Source of the DNA: Laguncularia racemosa
Taxonomy: Eukaryota; Streptophyta; Magnoliopsida; Myrtales; Combretaceae
Direction of reading: 5' to 3'
NCBI GenBank assembly: GCA_037954665.1
Contig: JBBMOL010000245.1
Coordinates: 124,001 to 188,000 of the forward strand
DNA length: 64,000 nt
The notes below the pieces were generated by a model, which saw nothing but the letters and a program-made list of their open reading frames with translations, was not told the DNA's origin and did not search any database. Position numbers and translations under genes: made by a program. Positions 1-11,862 of this stretch are shown here, piece after piece; within the stretch, counting starts at the first letter, position 1, and each line of letters opens with the position of its first letter.

Positions 1-429
1 CACACACGTGATTGAGTTAAGAGCTCATGTTCTTATATAAGACAAGTTAAAACACTATAAAATGTAAAATTTACATAAATTGATATATGAACAATTTTAT
101 TAAGTGTTCATGAAGCATTGATTCATTTACATCAACTATAGTAGAGATTGTGAACTATAACACTTTAATTAAAGTAAGGACGTAGATTATTGCCATTCCA
201 AGTCTTGAGTATCAAATGCCCATTCAGTCTCTCAAGCTTATATACTCTGTGTCTGACAACTCTTCGGATTCAAACTAGGTCTTCCTAGTTTAGAGCTAAT
301 TTACCCTAACCTTCTCTTAAACCGATGGCCTTAAGTTTTCTACGTACGAGGTCTCAAGGTTAGAAAGCTTTGTACTTTACTTTCTTGTCATAATACCTTA
401 CTATCTGATATTGGTACTCTATTACCTTT

Positions 430-1250
430 TAGCTTACTTGATCTTTGAGTTCTTCTAGGAAGTCAAGATTAGCTTGGAGACCGATCTTATTAACTTGGGA
501 GTTTAGGTTGCGAGTACAAAGGTTAGGTAGCTCTAGCTTGATGGAGAGAATGGCCTCAGTTCCAAAAGCTAAATTGAATGGGCTTCCCCCAATTGCTATT
601 TTTAGAGTCATCTAATGGCCCCATAATATATAAGGGAGCTCATCTAACCATTTTTCTTTATACTAGTTTATCCTTTTCTTGAGGCTTTACAGGATAACTT
701 TATTAGCAACCTTAGCCTACCCATTTGACTACTAGTGGACCACCGAATTGTAGTGGATCTTAATCTTATACTTTGCACAGAGCTCTCTGAATTTGAGGTT
801 ATCAAACTATGTGTCATTGTCGATGATAAAGGCACTTGGTATTTTGAAGCAACAAAGTATGGCTTGGCTAACAAAATCTCTTACACTATGCTTAGTGATT
901 TTTGTTATTGCTTCAACTTCTGCTCACTTCATGAAGTAATCAGCAACAACTATAATGTATTTTCACTAACCTATGGCCTTAGGGAATGGTCTAAAGATGT
1001 TGAGTCCCCATTGAATGAAAGGCTAAGGGTTCGTAATTGGTATTGGCTTGTTTCTTTACTACTTGTCTACTGGAGCATGCTTTTGACACTTATCACAGTG
1101 TTGCACGATGGCCTTGGCGTCTCTCTTTATGTTAAGCCAATAATATCTTGCTTTGAGTGCCTTAATTGCTGAGGCCTAGCTTATGATATGGTTGCTACAA
1201 ATCTTGACATAAAGCTTAATGAGAAGGTGCTCAACTTCTAAGGGTTTAAG
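430..1250 (-). pseudogene. Ty3/gypsy integrase relic
   Basis: Reading the minus strand with stops ignored gives a recognisable gypsy integrase. First comes the zinc-binding N-terminus (a CDKCQKHAPVD-like stretch near 1100). The catalytic core follows, with KYIIVVADYF near 950, IDNDTxFDN near 800 and a degraded SNGQ-like segment near 730. The C-terminal end near 570 carries the usual SPFNLAFGTEA and LELPN blocks. At least ten in-frame stops and a frameshift make it non-functional. Open frames on the + strand here (such as 735-1172) are antisense shadows. The family call rests on motif order, which is typical of plant gypsy elements. Confidence 0.85.
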
Positions 1251-1289
1251 GCACTTGAGAAGTGATAAGCTATATGCTCTCCTATACAA

Positions 1290-1965
1290 TTACCCATTAA
1301 GGAGTGTATATTGGCTACCTTTTGCATTAAGGCCTTAACCTTCTTCCTTTCTACAAGCACAATGCCATATGTTAAGTATGCGACACTCATATCAACATTA
1401 GAGATTTTGAGCGTCACTCAATTGAACCTTAAGATATCATCCCTGAGTGTCTCGTCTTGCTTTTGTTTAATGAGATTGAGGGTTGCAAAGTCTCACTCAA
1501 GCATCTTGCTCATCAAAAAATGCTAACAAAATTGCATGGCGAGTTCTTTGAAACTTGGGATAGAGTTGGGCTTAAGGCCTCTAAACCATGTGCACACAAC
1601 TTTCTTGAGTGTTCCAGGAAAGACCTTGCAAGCTACGACGTCAAAGACGCTAAAAAGACTTATCTAAGCTATGTAATAGCTTAGATGCTCAAAGGGGTTG
1701 GTCATCCCAATGTAAAACTCCAATTGAGGAATTCAAATATGTGCTAGAAGTTACTTATCTCAAATTTCTTGAGTAAAGGGAGAATTCCTATAGTGAACAT
1801 GTCTCACAATTTAGGTTTTCTTGTATCCTTGGTTTCATTGAGGCTCTTAATCTTGTTGTCAATGTCATCAATTAATTGATCAGCTAAGGATCTTTTGGAA
1901 TGCGTCTTAGAATTGTCATTCTTGCTATTATTCTGATCACCTCTTTGATTAGAAGCTCTGTTTAG
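1290..1965 (-). pseudogene. Ty3/gypsy gag relic
   Basis: The minus strand encodes a degenerate retrotransposon gag domain. MTNPFEHL lies near 1720, VACKVFPGTLK near 1640, TWFRGLKPNSIPSFKEL near 1570 and KQKQDETLRDDILRFN near 1430. A more polar N-terminal part lies near 1850-1960. Several in-frame stops are present. The gag-like frame runs almost directly into the integrase N-terminal linker near 1290, with no protease, reverse transcriptase or RNase H between them, so this copy has lost the central pol region. I could not find both LTRs; the left end lies at or beyond the window edge. Confidence 0.8.
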
Positions 1966-2299
1966 GTTTTATGGCACGTTTAAGTTGTGTCGTGAAACAC
2001 TATTGCCCTACTACTCGTAGTGGGACTAAGAATGACATTGAAGCTCCCATTTATTCCACTAACTTGGTCTTGCAAACAATGATTCTCAGCCACTGCCTCT
2101 TGAGATGTGCAACCTTGTCTTCATTGCCTTGTTATGCGTGTGATGGTGCATGTGGTGCCTGAGGGTTGTTGTTTCCATTAGTTGAAAGGTTGCAGTTGCC
2201 AAGGAAATTCTTGTTAGAGTTTCATCCTAATCTTGAGCCAATCATGAGTTATCATTGGCCTTAAGACAGTGAGAGCCAATTGTTGATTACTCCTTATGC

Positions 2300-5200
2300 C
2301 TTCAATTAGTCTTGGGCCACAATAGGTCTTTAATCAAGCAAAATAAGCCTGCAAGACAAACAAACGTAAGCTATCAAGCGTCAAAAGTGCTTCTGATGTG
2401 TACACTCGATTCTCATGTTAGACGATGAGGTAATGATAAAGGTAATCAAGTGTTACTAGAGTTTCAAATTCCTACTTGGTTTGAATAATCTTCTATTTAT
2501 AGTGCTAGAGTGGTGTGATATTTATGGTAATTAAATCTCTCACATAGACACTCACTTTATTTCAAGAAAGATTCAATAGAGTATGTTCTAGGTAAATTAG
2601 ATTTACCTTCCATATTTATGCGACCACTCCTTAAAGATGCATCCGGCTTATATATGGGCTCATCAAAGGTGGTTCCTAGGGTCCAAGGCCGAAATAGTGT
2701 ATAATAGTAATCATAAAGAGTTACTCACTGTGGTTTTATTATTAAATTGCTATACTCCTGAAAAAACTTACAAAAAAATCCGATAAATCACCTATTTGCA
2801 ATAAAATATTTTTATTTATAAATATGTAAGCCTTTTCGTAAAATTGAAAACAATAAGTTAAAAAGTGTTTGTATCAATTCTATGTTGATACTAAATATTG
2901 TAACTAAAGGTTTTTCGTCAATTAAATGAATGTACATTACTCAGCAATATCTAGATTAACCACATGAATATATATATACATATGTACACACACTTATGTA
3001 TCATTAAATCTATTGTTATTATTATTATCACTATTATTTATTAGTTTATTTATTTATTTATTATTGTTGTTGTTGTTATTATTATTACCCAATCATTTAA
3101 CAATGAAAAAGAATATAACCTAGCCTGGCAATTGAGTAGAAAAACAAAATGAAACCCAGCGATTTATGTGTAAATTGTTGGCCCAACCGCTTAAAGGAGA
3201 GGAGGAAATAAGATAGCCCATTTATATCTTTTGTTGCCAATTCAGATTAGTCATAGGGAGACGAAGGATATTCCTTGCACACGCTGCAGACTTGAGAAAC
3301 TTAGCACATCAAGGTTCCTACTTCAATTCCTCTTCACTTGCCATAGTTGGGTGAACAACAAGACTTTCAATCATATTGAATTGAAAGAAAACTGAAGTCC
3401 CCAGCTCTTAGTGGCCATATCACCAGATTTTACAGTAGGGATGGAGGCAACGTGGCTTAAAGGAAACACAACACTCTAAGACAGCTTTGAAGAAGGAAAA
3501 CAAGACTCAAACATCGTCAACAAGACAAAAAAAGGCAATTAAGACTTGATAGACTAATGGTGGAACACACGTGTGATAGCCGAGAGAGAGAACAATAATT
3601 AGAGAGACGCTTATGCATGACAGGTTAAAAAGGTTCATGGCAGTTTCATTTTCATTCATAATCTGGCATCTCTCTTGCATTCGGACACGGAGCAGGACCA
3701 TCATAACAATAAAAAGAAAAACAAAGAAGAAAAAGGAAAAAAAAAAAGAAAACAGCCTTTGGTTTTCATCTTGTCAATGGTCTGGAACAAGAACAAGAAG
3801 GAGCTACCACAGTCATTGTCTTCTTCTTCCATTTCTTTTTCATGCAGGGGAGGAGAGGGACTTGCTCACATTTTCTTCCTTGCAATTCCCAAAAAGTTAA
3901 AAAAACAGCTTCTACACATTTTAGCTTATTATTTCAAGCTCTCAAGTCTCAACCCAAGCAATATTTAACTATCACTAATTTATTACCATTTTTTTTTTTT
4001 GGTCGTTTCATCTTATCACTTCAACAACATATATGGATTTCATCAAAATGTACTTCATGCACGTTAAGTCAAAAACACAAAGATCGCAAGATAGAAGAGT
4101 AAAAACAGAGCAACTTCAGTTAGAGCTCTCTCTCTCATTGCTCTTGATGCTTTTTGCTTTTTGATGCTGAAGTTGCTTGTTTTAAAAAGTTCAGTGTCAA
4201 AGTCGCTATAGGATTGAGGGAACTCAAGTTGAGAAAGTTTTGACTGTCTTGATGTAGTGTCGCTTATTTTGGTATAATATAATACCTTAATTTATATTAA
4301 AATGGAGATCGTTAATAGTACAAAAAAAATTATTTTTGTTTATTTATTTATTTATTTTTTCAGTAAAAACTATGTGCACATGATCATATATATATATATT
4401 TGCAATCGCGTCCAATCACTATTTCAATCTTGCGTTGTGCATATATAATTATGGTGTATTAACTATTAAGTCATATTAACATTTTATTATTTATCAATTG
4501 ACGGTTTATCAATAAGTTTTTATTAGTGACATAGGAGAGGAGATTTGAAACTTTTAATGTATATTGTCGTTCATCTATTTGTATAAATTACAACTTACAT
4601 AAATGAGTTATTCCAAGAATTGTAATACTGAGTATAAAAATATGATTTAATATTTATCGACATATGAAATAGAGGAAACTTATTTATATAGGTAATTACA
4701 AAAACATTCACCTTTTTTTTTCTTTCTTTTTTAAAAAAAAAAAGTTGTGGTTGCGTTGAATAGAAAACATAATTATAGATTGCGTACAAAATCTATGAAT
4801 ATATGTAGATATATAGATATAAAGAAATATATCTTATAGAAACACCAAATATACTTCAAAATAATACTCTTATATGAACTTAAACAATGCACTTATTTTT
4901 AAAATACGATAATGAGTAAAGTGCGCAGATTTCTTTTACAAGATATAAAAAACTAAAAAAAAATAGAGTTACTTAAAAGATCATTGCAATTAATATTTTA
5001 ATAATATATATTCTTAAATTATTATAAATTCTGTGTTAATATTATTGTTTAATTAATACTGAAAACATATATTAATAATAGAATGGTACGTGAAAAAAAA
5101 AATCATAAATGGCAAGAAGATTATAACAATGAAAAAAAGGCTAGTGGCTTTACATATATTATAATAATGACTTAATATTTATATTGAATAAGTATTATTA

Positions 5201-5420
5201 AAAAAAATAATCTCAAAAAGTTAGGACAATAAAAGAATCTAAATAAGATCTTCAACATATAGTAATATATCATCATGTTGATGTAATATTCCTTCTATTT
5301 ACAATTTAGGATAAACAAAATAATTATTACCTTCTTTCCATTTAGGGAAGTTAAATATTATAACTTAATAAATAGCATATAATTGCAATTAGGAATCACG
5401 ACAACATAAACATCGAATTG
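2300..5420. other. Intergenic, AT-rich, no supported gene
   Basis: No open frame here looks like a known protein. The stretch holds TTA/TTG-type microsatellite (about 3014-3090), a purine-rich tract (about 3700-3750), a pyrimidine-rich tract (about 4710-4735) and many A/T runs. A slightly richer block at 3200-4100 has overlapping open frames on + (3613-3900, 3675-3968, 3842-4102). They are low-complexity, rich in lysine and serine, and lack a recognisable domain. It could be a decayed repeat or a leader of an unseen gene. Confidence 0.5.
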
Positions 5421-5425
5421 AATAT

Positions 5426-6135
5426 TGATGCAAACCCTACAAACCCATGATGAAACCCGACACTCAATTCGCTAATCTCACAACCTATGGATCTCTCAAG
5501 AACGATGGACACTGTGACCATTTGTCTATAAACGAGACAAGAACATTGGTATATGCGATAATAACGCCACAATTGATTATGGAACAATTGATTGATAAGT
5601 TAAGAGATGAATACCACAGATTCAAAATCCGATAAGTTCAATTAGTTCTTTAAAGAACCAAAGAGAAATCTCTCTCAAATTATGAATAAATTTTGCTAAA
5701 AGATCCATATAAATGAATGTGTGATGACTATTTATAGTCTCACAACAAAAGCACACAAAAATGTATAAAAAAAAACCCTAATTGCAACTAAGGAAAACAT
5801 TATACACTAGCGGCCTAAATTTGACTAAAGTCGGCCTAAAATTCTACCTAAGTCGGCACTCAAAGTTAGCGGTGTTGAATTTCCGCCAAGCTAGCCTATC
5901 TTCTCAATGTCAGCCACTTAAGCTGGTGGCTTACTAGCAAACCTTCAATGCATTTTTACGCGCCGGCCTTTTAGGTCGACGGTTTTCAATAATCTTGAAG
6001 CTGTTAACCTTTGATTTCGTCCCCGACTTCTGTCTTTGTGATCCACTCTTTGAATAAGCCCGTGCAATTTGCTCCAAACTCCTTATCTTGTCTTTGATCA
6101 TCCTTAGACCAATCCCCCTAATGCGATCATCATCA
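5426..6135 (-). repeat. 3' LTR of the deleted gypsy element
   Basis: This 710-bp direct repeat matches 7861-8549 along its whole length, with scattered substitutions and small indels. It begins TGATG and ends CATCA. A TATAAATA promoter-like box lies on the minus strand at 5729-5736, the expected orientation for LTR transcription. Confidence 0.92.
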
Positions 6136-6150
6136 ATCCCCTCCTCTTGA
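6136..6150 (-). other. Polypurine tract of the gypsy element
   Basis: On the minus strand this is a purine-rich run (AAGAGGAGGGGAT) directly abutting the 3' LTR. That is where plus-strand DNA synthesis starts in LTR elements. It overlaps the coding tail of integrase (NPFQEEG), as is common in this group. Confidence 0.8.
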
Positions 6151-6480
6151 AAAGGATTTGTCCTCAAATCGTAACCTGCATTAAAAAGACTCAAATCAGT
6201 AATATTTAAAGTAGCACTAGTTAGATACTTACCTGGCAATTCCAATCTGTAAATGTGGTCATTGATGCACTCAAGGACTCGGAATGGACCCTTGCCTCTT
6301 GGAAGCCTCTTTGATCGCCTTTATGCTGGGAATCGCCTTTGACACATGTGCGCCTAAACCTAATCTCAGAATTTGACAACACCCTTTACTAGTTCATTTA
6401 GCACACTACTTCTGTAGCTCAATATTGAGCTTAGCCTTTTCATGTACCTCAACAGATCTCTTTGTTCCTGCAAATAGAAC
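6136..6480 (-). pseudogene. Gypsy integrase C-terminal remnant
   Basis: The minus strand reads VEVHEKAKLNIEL near 6440, GPFRVLECINDHIYRLELPG near 6260, then SATLNITDLSLF and NPFQEEG near 6150. This is the usual C-terminal end of plant gypsy integrases, the segment that follows the catalytic core. Stops and frame changes are present between 6300 and 6420. It is joined almost directly to the post-protease spacer near 6480, which marks the deletion point. Confidence 0.8.
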
Positions 6481-7260
6481 ATTCTTAACCTCACTAAGTC
6501 TCTTATCAAAAATTTCTTTTCACTCTGCTTTTCTCTCATCACTCAATGTTCTTCCTCTCTTTTCAATTTCCTTTGACGCAGACTTTCTCTCATTTTCTTC
6601 TGAAATAGAGCTCAGTTTAATTTTTTTACTAACTCCATTTTGTTCACTCTCTCTTTGTAGCCTCACTTGATCTTCAAAAAAAAATTCTTTTTTCTTGGCT
6701 TTTATTTTTATGTTCTCACAAACCTCATCTTCCTTCTCTTTTTCTTTTAGACTCTCGCTCACTGTCTCTTTTTCACTCTCTTTCTTTTGACCACTCTCTT
6801 TTTGCAATTTCAGCCAATCCTCATAAACTTGTTTAAGGGTCAAAGGCACAAGAGTAACTGGCCTTTGATTATGCTCAAAGGAATACTTATTGGTAAAGCC
6901 GTCATGCTTAACCCTCCTATCAAACTGCCATGGTCGTTCAAGCAACAAGTGAGTAGCTTGCATCGAAACTACGTCACATCAAAAGTCATCTTTGTATCTT
7001 CCAATGCTAAAAGTAACTAGCACCTACTTGTCCACCCTCACTTCACCACTATCATTCATCCACTACAATTTGTAAGGTCGAGGATGCTCACTAATGGAAA
7101 GTTATAATTTCTCAACCATAGTTGCACTTGCCTTATTAGTACAACTCCCACCATCTATAATCACACTACATACCTTATTCTGAACTAAGCATCTAGTATG
7201 AAAAAGATTCTCCCTTTGCACCTCTTTCTCGTCTCTAACCTGCACATTCCAAACTCTCCT
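6481..7260 (-). pseudogene. Gypsy gag-pol protease-region remnant
   Basis: The minus strand encodes an aspartic-protease region. VCSVIIDGGSCTN near 7150 carries the active-site D-G-G in place of the more usual D-[ST]-G. HPRPYKL near 7080, VTFSIGRYKDD near 7000, and QATHLLLERPWQFDRRVKH at about 6900-6960 follow. An open frame 6520-6963 continues into a charged K/E-rich spacer. Stops occur upstream of 6963. Protein processing would be the family role, but this copy cannot make a complete polyprotein. Confidence 0.85.
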
Positions 7261-7846
7261 GGCTACCAACAACTTCTCTTAAGCAACAAACTCCTCCCCA
7301 TCAACATTTTCAAAAGACTTTCTATGAGACATATTGCTGCACAAGACAATGTTAGGAGTAATAAAATATAATCTCTCAAATTCACTTACTCACGTGTTTC
7401 ACTCAAATCACTCTACTATTCTCACCAATCCTTACCTACTAAAAAATTTCTCTTTTTGATTCTTTTGGAACTAACAATCCAATCGAATTTATTCCTGTAT
7501 AAATTTACCCAACTTTCCCATTAACAGTTTCGTATCACAATTTGACGAGATTCACATAACGCTAAGAACTCAATTAAGGATCACCTCAAACTCTAAAACA
7601 CAATTTTATAACACTGCTTTTTTTTTTATACGAATTCCTTTCTTTTCTTGCCTTTGCTTCTTCTTCTTTTTTTTTTTTACTCTGAAGAAAGGAAGTGTGT
7701 ACAATACCTTTCAACACTAACAACAATCAAACTCAAATCTACTTGCAACAATTCGAAATTCAAAGGATAATTTTTTTTTATCCAAACCCTAAATCTAAGA
7801 ACAGGTAATTGAAATAACAAGATAGGTGATCCTGACAAACCCGATT

Positions 7847-7858
7847 GCTCTGATACCA
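7847..7858 (-). other. Primer binding site (initiator-Met tRNA type)
   Basis: The minus strand reads TGGTATCAGAGC two bases inside the 5' LTR. This is the standard complement of the plant initiator methionine tRNA 3' end used to prime reverse transcription. It fixes the element's orientation as minus. Confidence 0.88.
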
Positions 7859-7860
7859 AA

Positions 7861-8549
7861 TGATGCGAACCCCACCAACCCGTGACGAAACCCAACACTC
7901 GATTCGCTAACCTCACAACCTACAGGTCTCTCAAGAATAATGGACACCATGACCCTTTGTCTATAAACGAAACAAGAACCTTAGTATATGCGATAATGCC
8001 ACAATTGATTATGGAACGATTGATTGATAAGTTAAGGGATGAATGCCATGGATTCAAAATATGATAAGTTCAATTAGTTTTTCAAATAACCAAAGAGAAA
8101 TCTCTCTCAAATTATGAATAAATTTTGCCAAAAGATCCATACAAATGAATGTATGATGACTATTTATAGTCTTACAATAAAAGCATACAAAAACGTATAA
8201 CAAAAACCCTAATTGCAACTAAGGAAAACATATACATCGGCGGCCTAAATTTGACTAAAGTCAACCTAAAATTCTACCTAAGCTAACACTCAAAGCCGAC
8301 GACCTTGAATTTCCTCCAAATCGGCCTTCAATGCATTTTTATGCTGGTCACTTTAGGCCGGCGACCTTCTCCAAAAGCTGGCCATTTAAGCCAGCAGTCT
8401 GCAATAATCTTGAAGCTGTCAACCTTTGATTTCGTCCCTGACTTTCGTCTTCGTGATCCGCTCTTCGAATAAGCTCGTGCTCTTTGCTCCCAACTCCTTA
8501 TCTTATCTTTGATCATCCTTTGACCAATCCTCCTAATGTGATCTTCATC
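7861..8549 (-). repeat. 5' LTR of the deleted gypsy element
   Basis: This 689-bp LTR pairs with 5426-6135 and has the same TGATG and CATCA ends. A minus-strand TATAAATA box is at 8161-8168. The sequence continues into host DNA (AATATGACC) at 8550. Confidence 0.92.
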
Positions 8550-8554
8550 AAATA

Positions 8555-11500
8555 TGACCAACATATTTTCTTGACTACAAAACTTAATATTCAAATTCAA
8601 AAATATTGAAAAAAAAACATAAACGAATGTTTGCTTATGCATAGGAGCTGCACTTATCTCTCATTTGCTAAGGATCTAAATATGTCATTCGTAAATAAGG
8701 GGAAAAAAGAAGGTGAAAAAGATATCAAATAAGAACAAAATGTAAAAAGTAAAATAAATAGAACAAACTTTGTGCAGTTAGCTATGGTGAGGTGAAAGAG
8801 GAATAAAAATCCATAACTTAAGATTGCAGCATAAACATGAGAAAAGTATATCGTACCATATAAAGGTCTTGCATGATAACATTAACATGTGCACAACAAA
8901 GAAGAAGAAGAAGAAGAGGATGCAAAATCCAACTCAAACAACAATTAAACAAATTGTGTTTCTTTTTTTTTATCTCATGGACTCGTAACCGTTATTTAAT
9001 CAAGATTATGTACTTTTATCCTAAAATGACTAGAAGGTAAACTTAGATAGAGGTAAAAATGTTAGTAGAAGAACAACATATTATATAGAGTGTGTTAAAA
9101 GAACATATACAAACAATTTTTTGTTTTCTCTTTTTATGAATACCCAAAGAATTTACTTTATTTAATCAAGATTATGTACTTTTATCCTAAAATGACTAGA
9201 AGGTAAACTTAGATAGAGGTAAAAATGCAGTAGAAGAACAACATATTATATAGAGTGTGTTAAAAGAACATATACAAACAATTTTTTGTTTTCTCTTTTT
9301 ATGAATACCCAAAGAATTTACTTATTATTTATGAAATTATAGATAATCTTTAAATTTCTTTAATAAAATTTTTAGTGCTAAAACTAAATATTCAATTGAA
9401 AACATAGAAAAAAGTACTAATAATATACTAATACTACATATAAAAGAGAAGTATGATCCATTAATATAAACAAATTCTCTAAATTGTTTGGAACAAATGT
9501 CAAAGTCAAATCTGCCATAATAGCTAAATAGGAAAGAATTGCAATTAAGTTAACACAATTTTTACCTAAAAAATTTTTGCACTTGAGAATAATAGAAGAG
9601 TACGACGAAATTGTCATAAAATGTTTAAAAATAATAATAATGAATGAATGATCTAACAAAGATAAAAGACCAAATACCTATAATTGAATTATAACTAAGG
9701 AAGATTTTTAAAGCACCATTAGACATCATGATTGCAATTAAAAAGAAAACTACTTTTAAGAGATGAATAAAAATGGTAAAAACGCGAAAGAAAAGAAGAG
9801 TTCTGTAATACATAAACATAGTAATTACTTGTCAATTTTTTTTGTTTCAAAAGTTATTAGTATAACATTAAGCGAGGTATTTCTTCATGAAATGTATAAG
9901 GCATAAAAGGTAAAATTAAAGAGGTATTTTAGCAAAAAGGTAATACTAAAAAGATACTATAACAAAAAAAAAATTCTAAAATTAGATTTACTATTTAAAA
10001 TCCCTACACCATGTGTAGACTTTAGTTTAAAGTATACTAAATGATAAAAATAATAAATTTATTTAAAAGATATGACAATTAACATATTAATAATATGTGT
10101 TTATAATACATTATGTAACTATTTGATGATTTTGAATGAAATTAAATTTCATCATAAAGGAGTTATTATTTTTCAAATTATAAAAGTGAAATATCATTTA
10201 ATAAGAAGAGTTGCATTGTTTTATATTAAATTATATAAAAATTGTAACTATTTGAAAATATAATGTTTCAAATGAAAAATTATGTTATTTTATATTAAAT
10301 TGTGTAAAAGGAAACTATTCAAAAAATGCATAAAAAGATGTGCCTTTTCTTTCAAAATTATACATTTTAATAGATTTGTATTATTTATTTGTTTCTTGAA
10401 ATGTACAAACCATAAATATTAGCATGTAATCTTTTAAAAACATATAAATAATAGATATGATTTATTTATGAATATATATACTTATATTGCAACATATAGT
10501 CTTTAAAACTACTATGTTTGCATGGTTCTACAAATTATGCATATAAGGAACATATCAATATACATTATTGGTTTACAAATATAGAAATATCTATCTAGTT
10601 CTCATAATAACTTTCCTAATTTTTGTGCATCTTTCCTATTCCAACTTTAATGAAATTATGAAATGGTCTTACTAAAATGGTATTAATATCAAGTGTTGTT
10701 CTTAAATTGACTTATCAATTTTTTGAGTACTCACAAATATAATATGCAAATAACATTCAACATTCAAGATTTGTTGCCATATTATAAAGAAGTTGGGGAG
10801 AATGATGCGCATGAGGGTCCAATTCCTAGTAGATTTCGGTCTAAGTCCTTAAAATAGACCTTATAGAGTTGGTGTATAAGGATGTGGGTTGGGTGAAACT
10901 AAGCGTGGAAAGAGTGTTCAATGAGTTATTATATGTTTGGAGTGGTGATCGCTGGGGTTGAAGGTCCGTTGTTGATGTTAGGAGCTATCTGAGATGGCAT
11001 TGGAGAATAGAGCAAGGAGAGAAAAGACCCTCATGTTCTCATTTTTCATTTCTTTTTTTGCACTTTTGACTGTAAAACTACTCTAAACTAAGATCAAATA
11101 TATATGAGCAAAAATAAGCGCCTATAGTTTTTAGTATATTTTAGTTAAACATTTTCCCCCCTTAAAACATTATGAGTTCATAGAAACAAAACATGATAAA
11201 TAAATAAAAGAAAAAATTGATAAACAATAAAAAAAAAAGAAAGAATAGTTTTAATAAGATTCTATAAAATGTTGGTGGACTCTCAACTTTTTTCTTGCAA
11301 TTTATCATTTCTCATATATAAAAACGTAAGACATAAGGTCTATTTGTTTTATCTTTTTTTTTTTTACCTTTTGGATTTTTTTTGCATCTGTCAAAAACTA
11401 AGAATACCAAATATAAATATAAATATAAATACATACACACTCTTTTATAAAATTAAATATCAATTAATTCATATAAAATTGAACTATTCTACACCTAAAA

Positions 11501-11640
11501 AATATCAATTAAATTTTTTTTTTAAATATATAAAATATATCTTTTTAATATATTAATTTTAACTTTTTAATTTATATATCTCAATCACCAATTTCACCGT
11601 AATTACAAAATACAATAAAAGAATTTTTCAAATGGTATTA
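8555..11640. other. Intergenic, AT-rich, no supported gene
   Basis: Open frames here are short and encode low-complexity I/L/F/K/N-rich peptides typical of AT-rich noise. The two things I can describe are a recent 166-bp tandem duplication (8992-9322) and a more balanced-composition island at about 10790-11050. The island reads ENDAHEGPIPSRFRSKSLK on + before hitting stops. It may be a decayed gypsy polyprotein tail but is too degraded to assign. Confidence 0.5.
8992..9322. repeat. 166-bp tandem duplication
   Basis: The segment starting TTATTTAATCAAGATTATG at 8992 is repeated at 9158 with only a small difference (a GTTAG to GCAG change about 60 bp in). Near identity suggests a recent duplication. 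No coding content. Confidence 0.95.
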
Positions 11641-11862
11641 CGTGGACAACTAAGTAGCAACACCTAGGTGCATTTCGGCAGCGAGGTGCATGAACTGAAT
11701 ACCTACGGACGATCTCCATTCACCCCCAGAAACAAAGCTCGTTCTACCCCTTTGTATCGAACCCGTTATCTCGGAAAGATCTTCCCTTTGGATTGCTTTC
11801 TCGAAGTCGATCGAAGCGATTTGGGTATATTTCCACAAGAGCCAGAAAAGAGTGGTCTAATC

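Larger units (their letters stand above)
5426..8549 (-). mobile_element. Internally deleted Ty3/gypsy LTR element
   Basis: This 3.1-kb element is on the minus strand. It is bounded by LTRs 5426-6135 and 7861-8549, both starting TGATG and ending CATCA. The host sequence AATAT occurs immediately outside each end (5421-5425 and 8550-8554), an exact 5-bp target duplication. Beside the 5' LTR is a primer site matching the initiator-Met tRNA type (TGGTATCAGAGC on -, 7847-7858), two bases from the LTR. A polypurine tract abuts the 3' LTR. Inside, only protease-region and integrase C-terminal coding remains; reverse transcriptase, RNase H and the integrase core are missing. Integration signals are thus intact although most of pol is gone. 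Confidence 0.93.

Noticed and set aside
735..1172. 145-codon open frame on +
   Set aside because: It is antisense to the gypsy integrase relic, whose motifs are clear on -.
3613..4102. Overlapping + frames rich in Lys and Ser
   Set aside because: They arise from a purine-rich tract, show no domain, and overlap each other in different frames.
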